From: Ovis canadensis
Lineage: Eukaryota > Chordata > Mammalia > Artiodactyla > Bovidae
Direction: 5' to 3'
Length of the DNA stretch: 64,000 nt
Assembly: GCF_042477335.2 (NCBI RefSeq)
Contig: NC_091246.1
Coordinates: forward strand, 251,290,501-251,354,500
The translations under genes and the position numbers were made by a program. The notes beneath the pieces are model-generated. The model was given only the letters and a program-made list of their open reading frames with translations, did not search any database and was not told the DNA's origin. Below, piece after piece: positions 57,251 through 64,000 of the stretch; the stretch's first letter is position 1, and each line of letters opens with the position of its first letter.

Positions 57251-57750
57251 TCCCATTATTCAACTGGAACCCCATAAACCCCAAAGGGAAAACAGAGAAG
57301 ACGTTCCAGTTACAGCAGGTTGGGGTGCCCTCCCCATTCCATCTCCCCATCACTCCCCACAGCAGCTCCTGGGGCACATCTGGGAAACCCAAAACTCAGA
57401 GAACACTCCCATTTTTATTTTACAGGTGGGGGACAGGATGCCGGAATCGAGACATGGGGGCGCTGGATGGCTTGCTCAGCGGTTCAGGGATCTTCTTGAG
57501 CTTGCATCTAAGCCCACGGGATAAAGGCAAAGTCAGTGCAGAGAAGGAGGGGGTGTTTCCTAGGCTGGATCTCCCTTCCTTGGGAGCAATAGGGCCTGGG
57601 GCCTGGGGGGCTAGAGCTGCCCCCAACACCCCCTCTGTGGCCTGGTGGCCGCTGGCACTGTACTGGCCAGCCTCTGGCTTATCTCATCCTCGACTGGGAG
57701 AGGGAAGGTGGGCCAGAGCCTTCCTCCATCACACATACTGGGAGTGGAGG

Positions 57751-57905
57751 TGTGGGAGTTCCCTAGTGGCCTAGTGGTCAGGATTCCGTGCTTTCACTGC
57801 CTTGGCCTGGGTTCAATCCCTGGTTGTGGGGAGCTGAGAAGTCACAAGCCATGCAGTGTGGCAAAGAGAGAGAGAGAAATAAAAACAACTTATAATCACC
57901 ATCGC
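57751..57905 (+). mobile_element. CHR SINE
   Basis: GGGAGTTCCCTAGTGGCCTA, GGTTCAATCCCTGGTTGTGG and a GAGAGAGAGAGAAATAAAAA tail. Confidence 0.82.
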
Positions 57906-57974
57906 CAGGGGTGAGTGGAGTAGGGGTCGGGACGGGACTAAAAATCCTAACCTAAACAGAAGAATCCTATGGGT

Positions 57975-58185
57975 GAAATAGGAAAAGATCCTAATGCTGG
58001 GAAAGGTTAAGGGCAGGAGAAGGGGCGGCAGGGAATGAGATGGTTGGATGGCATCACCCACTCAACAGACACAAGGTGGAGCAGACTCCGGGAGACGGTG
58101 AAGGACAGGGAGGCCTGGCGTGCCAGGGGGCCTTGGGGTCTCAGAGACTCAGATACGACTTAGCGACTGAACAGCAGGAAACCGG
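57975..58185 (+). mobile_element. BovB LINE 3'-end fragment
   Basis: AAAGATCCTAATGCTGGGAA, GGATGGCATCACCCACTCAA and GATACGACTTAGCGACTGAA. Confidence 0.86.
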
Positions 58186-58444
58186 TAAAATGGTGCTTCT
58201 TCACATGGGCCTTGTCTTATTTGCCAAAGCTTTTCTACAGACGTGATTCTGTTTCATTCTTACAATCAGACTGTGAAGTAGGAATCAGCCCCCTCCCACT
58301 TTACCATCGATAAAGGCGGGGCCCAGAGAGGCTGAATGAGTTACCCAGCATCACACAGCTGGAAGGAGGCAGAGACAGTCCTTTCAGTCTGGTCCTGTAA
58401 CTCCAGATCTAGAGAACAGAGCGTGAACGAGGGAAGGAGGGCAG

Positions 58445-58446
<2 letters not shown>

Positions 58447-58487
<41 letters not shown>
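58447..58487 (+). repeat. (GT)n microsatellite, about 20 units
   Basis: A perfect GT run. It is likely polymorphic between individuals. Confidence 0.95.
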
Positions 58488-59629
58488 TATTGGGAGGCTG
58501 CCAGAGACAAAAGGAGGAGCAGAGGCTAAGGTTGGGAGTCTGCTTGTGAATTATTACATTGCAACTGTTCCTTTAATTATGTGCATCTCATTTGAGAATG
58601 TATGAGCCACGGGGGAGGGACTCAGGGACCGCTAGGACCTAGCTCAGTGTCTGTCCCAAGGCAGGCGCTCAGTAAATTTCTGCTGCACACATCTGATTAA
58701 AGAGGGTGTGCTTGTGACCTTGTTTCTGGGTGAGAGTGCCTCCAACACCAGAGGCTGCCTTGCAGCCCCTCCTCCACTCCCCTGTCTTTCCTTTTTCCCC
58801 TTATGGGGAGAAACCCCAGCAAATCCTCGGCTGCGGATAAGAGGGAAGCAATGAACACGTAGTGAGTGGCAGCGGGCCCCTGTCACTCCCCAAACGTGTT
58901 ATGAAGTCAAGCCCAGCTTGCCCCTTCAAAGTCCCTTGACCCTGCCTGCATCCCGCCAGGCTGAAGTGACAGGGGTGCCCTCTGTTCCAGCAGCAGCGGG
59001 ACACAGAACTGTCCTGATGGTGGGTGACTGCAGAGGCCGCTTGTCTCGGCTCTGGACAACCCTGGGATCAGTGCCCAGCTCAGCACAGAAATAAAGAAGA
59101 TATCCGAGCTCAGGACTCAGGCTGTCCTAAAGGTCTGGCTAGACCTCTTCAGCTCCTCTGAAAGCAAACTGAATTGTTCACCCCTCTCTTTTACATCCCC
59201 AAGGAGACCCAGCAAATACCATTTGCCTAGACACACACCCACACGAATCTTCTCAAAGGTACACAGCTCATGAGAAGGCCCTGGCCCCCTGCCCCATCCC
59301 TGCCCAAATGCTCCAGACACTTGCGTTTGGTGCCCAGGCAGACAGACATTCCGGGAGGCCGAGACAGACAGCTGACACCCCTCCCAGGCTTAGCCCATGT
59401 GATTTGCAGGCAAGGCACCTGCTACTGTCTCCTCTCCTGACATGCAGGGAACAGCGTCCTGGCAGCAACTCCCTCGTCCCCCCCAGCCCCGAGAGTTGGC
59501 CCCAGCTGCTACAGGGAATGCTTCCTGGGACCTCTCCTGCCCTTCAAGAGCCTGATGATCATCTTTTCACTGTCCACAGGCCTGGCATCAAGCACAACAC
59601 AAGAGTGGTGACAGGCTGAAAAAGCAGGA

Positions 59630-60714
59630 ATGGTTTATTTACAGTGATCATTTGGTGACACATAGATCTTTGGGCTTTTAGTGACCTTGTTAAAAGACAC
59701 GTGGGCAGGGGCCCGCTCCCCTGGTGGGGTCACCACACTCTCTGGCCTCATCTTCCTGTGAGAACCTGGGTGCTGTCAGGACCCTCCGGCTCTGACAAGC
59801 CTTGGCTTGGGGACATCTCTCCCCTGTCCATTTGCTGGGTGGTCAGTGCCTCAAACACCTGCCAGAAGCGCTCTTACCTCCGTTGGAGGCCACCTCTTGG
59901 TCCTAGCTGTGGGGCACCAAGCAGGGACTCACATTTGTATGCAGAAAGACAGAGTGGGTGAGGAGTCCTGCGGGTGCCAGGACACAGGCTTGGGCAGCGG
60001 CCTTGTGCAGAGAGCTGTTCCCCGGGCCGTATGTTGTTGGGGGTGGTAGGAACATCCCTGTTTTCTCCACAGGCAGAGCAGCGAAGTCCCAGAAGTCCTC
60101 CAAGGGGTGGAGAGGCCAGGCGTAGAGGCCGGGCACTCTTCCTTATGTGGATTGGCAGTAGACTCAGATGCCACTTGGGGCCTGGCCTCAGCTCTCCGGG
60201 GCCACTATTCTTCCCGGTGTAAGAATGCCTGCCCAGGGCTGGTCTCCCCAGGAAGGCAAGCCTGGCTACAGGCAGACCCACTGTCTCCCCCAGGGGCCAA
60301 GATCCAAGGCCACCCTCCTGGTTTTCTGGGAGAGTCTCCTCCCCAAGCCCCCTTCTCTAGAGAGGATGTTTGGGGAGGGAGGGCGTGGCCTATGGGCAAA
60401 GCAACTTGGTGTTAAGCATCAGGGGCAATTCCACAGTGGAGGGCACCGACAGGCTCCGGGGGTGGGGGTCGAACACGGAATACTGCTGCTCCCCCAGCTC
60501 GCCGCCTCGCATACTCAAGGGCATGTCAGGCGTCACCCTGAGCCAGGAAGAGGCGCGGGGCGGACAGCCACAGAGACCACGAGGGAGGCAAGGGCAGGGT
60601 GAGGGGACCACGGGGGAGCCCTAGCGGGCAGGGCCGAGGCCGGAGGCTCTACGTCAGGCCGGCCGGGTCTGGGGCCTAGGCCTGTCCATTCCCCCCGCGC
60701 CCCCGCCTCGGCTC
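59630..60714 (-). other. FAM43B: FAM43B 3' UTR
   Basis: Repeat-poor sequence between the stop codon at 60715 and the AATAAA at 59634. The lack of recent SINEs in this interval, in contrast to the flanking intergenic DNA, supports transcribed, constrained sequence. The exact end is inferred. Confidence 0.6.
59634..59639 (-). promoter_or_regulatory. FAM43B: FAM43B polyadenylation signal (AATAAA)
   Basis: TTTATT on plus reads AATAAA on minus, about 1.08 kb beyond the FAM43B stop. The implied 3' UTR length is close to what I recall for the human transcript. Confidence 0.65.
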
Positions 60715-62260
60715 TCAGCGCGCCTGGCCCGCTCGCTCCCGGGGGCCGGCCTTCCAGCGGCGGGGCTGCGAGGGCGGCGGAGGCGCCGGGGCGGCCCGCA
60801 GGCTGCACGTCCTCAGCTCGCGGGCCAGGCTGAGCACCTCCGGCCGCTCGCGCGGCCCCGCGTCCTCGTCCTGGTCCTCGTCCTCCTCCTGGATGCTGCT
60901 GAGGCGCGGCGCTCCGCGGCCGCGCTCGGCGGCTGGGGGCGGCCGGTAGGCGCACTTGGCGTTGAGGAGCCGGCGCAGCGGGGCGCGGGGCAGCGAGGCG
61001 GCGGGGGCGCCCCCTGCGCGGAGATGCTGCTGGCGCACGTGGCGCGCGTCGCTCTGGCGCTGCAGGCGCTTGAAGTCGCTGAAGGCCGCCAGCGCGGTCT
61101 GGCGGAGCAGGCGGGCCAGGGCGCGCGCCTTGTGCGCCCGCGCCAGCAGCACGGCGTGGCAGCGCAGCACCACGGCCTTGTGGCGCGCCTGGTGGCGGTA
61201 GACCCAGGCGAAGACGCGCGGGTGGCGCGCGTCCGCCGCGCAGTAGGTGATGCGCGGCAGCAGGTAGGCGTGCGCCGGCCGGCGGCCCCCGGGGCCCCCT
61301 GAGCTGCTGCGCTCGCACGGCTGCATGCGGAGGCCGTGCGGCCCCAGCGTCAGCTTCATCTTGGTGCCCCCGCCCGGCCCGCAGCGCGCCCAGATCTTGC
61401 CCACGGCGTCGTCGGTGCAGCCGTCGCCCTTGGCGTGCAGGGTGACGGCGTTGCCCAGGTACCACACGGTGTAGGTCGGGTCCTCTTTGTTGAGCTCCAC
61501 TTTCTGGCGCCGGCTGCGGAACACGCGGCCCAGGCGCTCCAGCGGCCAGTCGGGCAGCAGGTCCGGGCAGGAGCGCAGGAAGCTGGAGAGCAGCGACGTG
61601 TAGGCGAGCCCCGGGCTCAGGCTCTTGGCCTTGCGCTTGGCGTCGTCCTCCACCAGCACGAATTTGTTACGCCTCCAGGGCAGCATCGCGGCGGCGGCGG
61701 CGGCCCGCGGGGCTGGGGGCGCCGGGAGCTCGCGGGCGGCCGGCCCAGCGGCCGGGGGAGGGGAGCGCGCCCAGAAGCCCGCGGCCCAGGGCGTTCGAGA
61801 AGCTGGGCGGCGCCGGGGACAATCGGTGCCCGCAGATTCCCCAGTGCCAGGCAGGGCTAGCTGGCTTCAAAGATGCCCGGTGCCCAGCCGGGCTGGCAGC
61901 CGAGATGCCCGGGCGACGGCCCCGAGCCTCCGGGAACAGCTTCCCCCGGGAGTCGCTCCAGCCGTCCGGGAAGCCAGGAGGAGCAGGGGCTGGGCGGGGT
62001 GGAGACGCGCCCCCTCCAGATCCGAATAGGGGGGCACCCCGCGGTCCCTGCCGCCCAAACTGCGGCGGCAGGGAGGTCGCCGGAGCCGGGGCTGGAGGCT
62101 GGCTGCTCGGAGGGGTAGACCGAGAGCCGCGACTGCGGTGGGGACTCCTCCAGGCGTCGCGGCTCCACCTCCCCCGGCTGCCTACATCACCGGGCGGGAC
62201 CGCTAGCTCTCTCGTCCCCTCCTCTGTCTCCTCCCCCCGCGCCGGCTAGCGGGGCTCTTC
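60690..62260. promoter_or_regulatory. FAM43B: CpG island covering FAM43B CDS, 5' UTR and promoter
   Basis: G+C content and CpG density are very high and continuous, in sharp contrast to either side. The upstream half (61687-62260) should hold the 5' UTR and a TATA-less promoter. A (CGG)n-type run sits directly before the ATG at about 61688-61704. Confidence 0.85.
60715..61686 (-). CDS. FAM43B: FAM43B, PTB/PID-like domain protein, single exon
   Basis: An intact 323-residue frame runs from ATG at 61686 to TGA at 60715 with no intron, as expected for FAM43B (human about 329 residues). The N-terminus [20 protein letters not shown] and the segment [20 protein letters not shown] are characteristic. 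A PTB/PID-like domain begins at about residue 70 ([20 protein letters not shown]) and runs to about residue 200 ([12 protein letters not shown]). An acidic stretch around residue 270 ([13 protein letters not shown]) is slightly shorter than in human, which accounts for the length difference. The tail is rich in Pro, Arg and Ala. The cellular role is poorly known; the domain suggests peptide or phosphoinositide binding, which is inference. The start has G at -3. It lies about 33 kb upstream of CDA on the same strand. Confidence 0.96.
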   Translation of the reverse strand: MLPWRRNKFVLVEDDAKRKAKSLSPGLAYTSLLSSFLRSCPDLLPDWPLERLGRVFRSRRQKVELNKEDPTYTVWYLGNAVTLHAKGDGCTDDAVGKIWARCGPGGGTKMKLTLGPHGLRMQPCERSSSGGPGGRRPAHAYLLPRITYCAADARHPRVFAWVYRHQARHKAVVLRCHAVLLARAHKARALARLLRQTALAAFSDFKRLQRQSDARHVRQQHLRAGGAPAASLPRAPLRRLLNAKCAYRPPPAAERGRGAPRLSSIQEEDEDQDEDAGPRERPEVLSLARELRTCSLRAAPAPPPPSQPRRWKAGPRERAGQAR

Positions 62261-64000
62261 GCCCGAGACCCAGCACAGGCGCGGTGGATCGGGTTTAATC
62301 ATTATTGTCGGAGATCAAGGAGCAGGAAGCTCTTGAAATCGACCCAAGGGCTTTGCCAGTGCAAGTTTCTCAGGCCGCCCTGGTGGTCTCTCAGCCCCTC
62401 CGGGAGGGTTCGGTACCTCCCTCCGCTTTCTTGGATGCCCCCTGCCCCTCACCCTCAGCTCCTGCCTCCCCGCATCTCTGAGCGCGAGTTCGGGTGGGTT
62501 CCTCCCGGGGCCGGCCTGGCTCCCTTCGCCTCCTATCTGCAGAGCAGAAAGCCAGCCGAGGTGGCCGAGCAGTGCAGTGGAAAAGTACTGTCTCTCGGTG
62601 AAGCTTTCTCTCCCGGGTTCCTCCAAGGTCGTGGGCCAGCCCGGCGCGCCGGAGCTGGAAGACCAGTCCCCCCGCTGCAGCGGCTGGTAGTGGCCCTCGC
62701 CTGGACTAAGGCCGGAGGGTACGCTCTGCGGGTAGGGAACCTTCCAGAGCCGGCCGGGGTCTGTGGGGGAATTCCAGATTAAAAGCTCCTTTCGCCAAAG
62801 GGCAGCCTCTGGACCCTCCCAGGATTAAACAGATTACACTGCGGTTTGTGACACCTCTCCTGCTCCCCACCACCTGGGCGGGGCGGCGAGGTTGTGGGGG
62901 GAGGAGCGGTGGGTGGGTGGGCGCTGCATTCATGACCTCTTTATTTTAGGATAGCCTAGCCTCAGCTAAGCGGTTTGCCCAAGGTCACAGGGCTGATAGG
63001 AGGTGGAACTAGAGTTCCACTCAGGCTTGAGTGACCCGTGTGGGGGCCCTCACTCTTCTGTGAGTTCATCATATACTGGGTATGGATGGGGGATGTTCTA
63101 TCCTGCCCTGAGACCCTCCAGTGGGGGCTCTTACTAAGGAGGGGGTTCTCCTGCACTGGGAAAGAGGCAGTGGTCCCTGGGCGTGGGGCCACATCTCCCC
63201 TCTTCCAGGATTTGTTAAACCACAACAAATTCCCTAGAACCCCAGGACTGCTCCGATGGGGGTCCAGGAGTCTCCCACAGAGCCCACCCCCAAGCCCTTT
63301 CTGTGGTTTTTAGAACAGGTCATTTGGGGAATCTTCCAGGCCAGGAATGAGCCCAGAGCTTTGGGCTAGGCCCGGTCACACCAGGTGACCTCCCAGAGTG
63401 GGGACATTGGGAAGATGATATGTCCCACAGCCTGGCAACATACATCCGGGGCCAGCCGGCTGGGCTCAGCATCCATGGGGGGAATACAAGCGTACCCGCC
63501 ACCCCCGACACAAGACTGGTTCACCAAATGCTCCTCACATACAGGATGTGCAAATAAAGAACAGGAAATTACTTGGAATTGCAGCATCTTAGCTTTGGAG
63601 GGGGCCTCAGAGATGGGCTGGTCTCCTGCAGCCTCGTTTTATTTTCAACTTGGAAATGTCTTTATTCTTTGTTGCTCATTATAAAAGTAGTGTGTGCTTG
63701 TGGTTAAAAAAAAAAAAATCACTGAAGAAGGACATGGGAGCCTCCTACTGTCCCCCTCTGTCCTTTCTTCGTGAGAGAACAGGCTCTGGGAGACAGGAGG
63801 AGCCACCCCGTTAACCTCGCTGCCAGTGGGGTCCTCCTCCCCACGAGCATTATGAGGCAGGTGGGAGCAGCTGGCAGCAAAGTCTCCACTTGTGCGGGGA
63901 GGCTGGTGACTCCACAGGCTTTGGGGAAGGCAGAGCCTCCTGGGGTGGCTGGAGTTCCCCTATCGTGACACGGGAAGCCCAGTTCAGTTTAGGTCTCTGC
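62261..64000. other. Flank upstream of FAM43B
   Basis: No recognised exon. Faint MIR- or L2-like traces (for example TTTGCCCAAGGTCACAGGGC at about 62972) and an A-rich end near 63705 are visible. The interval is notably free of recent ruminant SINEs. Confidence 0.65.

Noticed and set aside
57019-57774. 251-codon plus-strand frame
   Set aside because: It crosses a CHR SINE, a BovB fragment and the start of a second CHR; no coherent domain was seen.
60533-61465. 310-codon minus-strand frame overlapping FAM43B
   Set aside because: It is a shadow frame of FAM43B in G+C-rich DNA; the true frame 60715-61686 carries the recognisable protein.

Overview
This is a eukaryotic nuclear window from a ruminant, most likely a bovid. 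The reasons are: dozens of SINEs built on the BovB 3' end (Bov-tA, Bov-A2 dimers), tRNA-Glu type CHR SINEs, several BovB (RTE) LINE fragments with recognisable reverse transcriptase, and a bovid-type L1 3' end, on a background of old mammalian MIR, L2 and L1 copies. Cattle versus another bovid cannot be decided from this sequence alone. Two host protein-coding genes are visible, both on the minus strand. CDA (cytidine deaminase) occupies 3990-26521 as four coding exons whose splice sites and phases join into an intact 146-residue enzyme. FAM43B is a single-exon gene with CDS at 60715-61686 inside a strong CpG island. The order FAM43B then CDA on one strand, about 33 kb apart, fits the known neighbourhood on human 1p36.12; PINK1 would be expected to the left of the window. 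Layout: 1-3520 is the flank beyond the CDA 3' end, with SINEs and one LTR-like block. 3520-26750 is CDA with introns of about 11.4, 4.9 and 5.8 kb. 26750-59630 is intergenic and repeat-dense, with three longer BovB copies (34448-36010, 44761-46245 and 48561-49855), a bovid L1 3' end and a solo LTR. 59630-62260 is FAM43B with its 3' UTR and CpG island. 62260-64000 is upstream flank. The two genes are neighbours but nothing in the sequence suggests a functional link. CDA is a cytosolic pyrimidine-salvage enzyme; FAM43B is a PTB/PID-like protein of poorly known role. The most notable non-gene structures are: (1) a complete but internally deleted gammaretrovirus-like provirus, 6420-8945, in CDA intron 3 and in the same orientation as CDA, with paired LTRs, target duplication, tRNA-Pro type primer site, a gag matrix stub and an open env TM frame, but no pol; (2) a perfect 114-bp inverted duplication of MIR-derived DNA (27343-27456 and 28062-28175); (3) a 33-bp tandem array carrying evenly spaced CCAAT boxes in CDA intron 1; (4) a BovB copy with a 5' inversion, whose target site was later reused by a SINE. 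I found no CRISPR, operon or other prokaryotic-type system, and no convincing new protein-coding gene.
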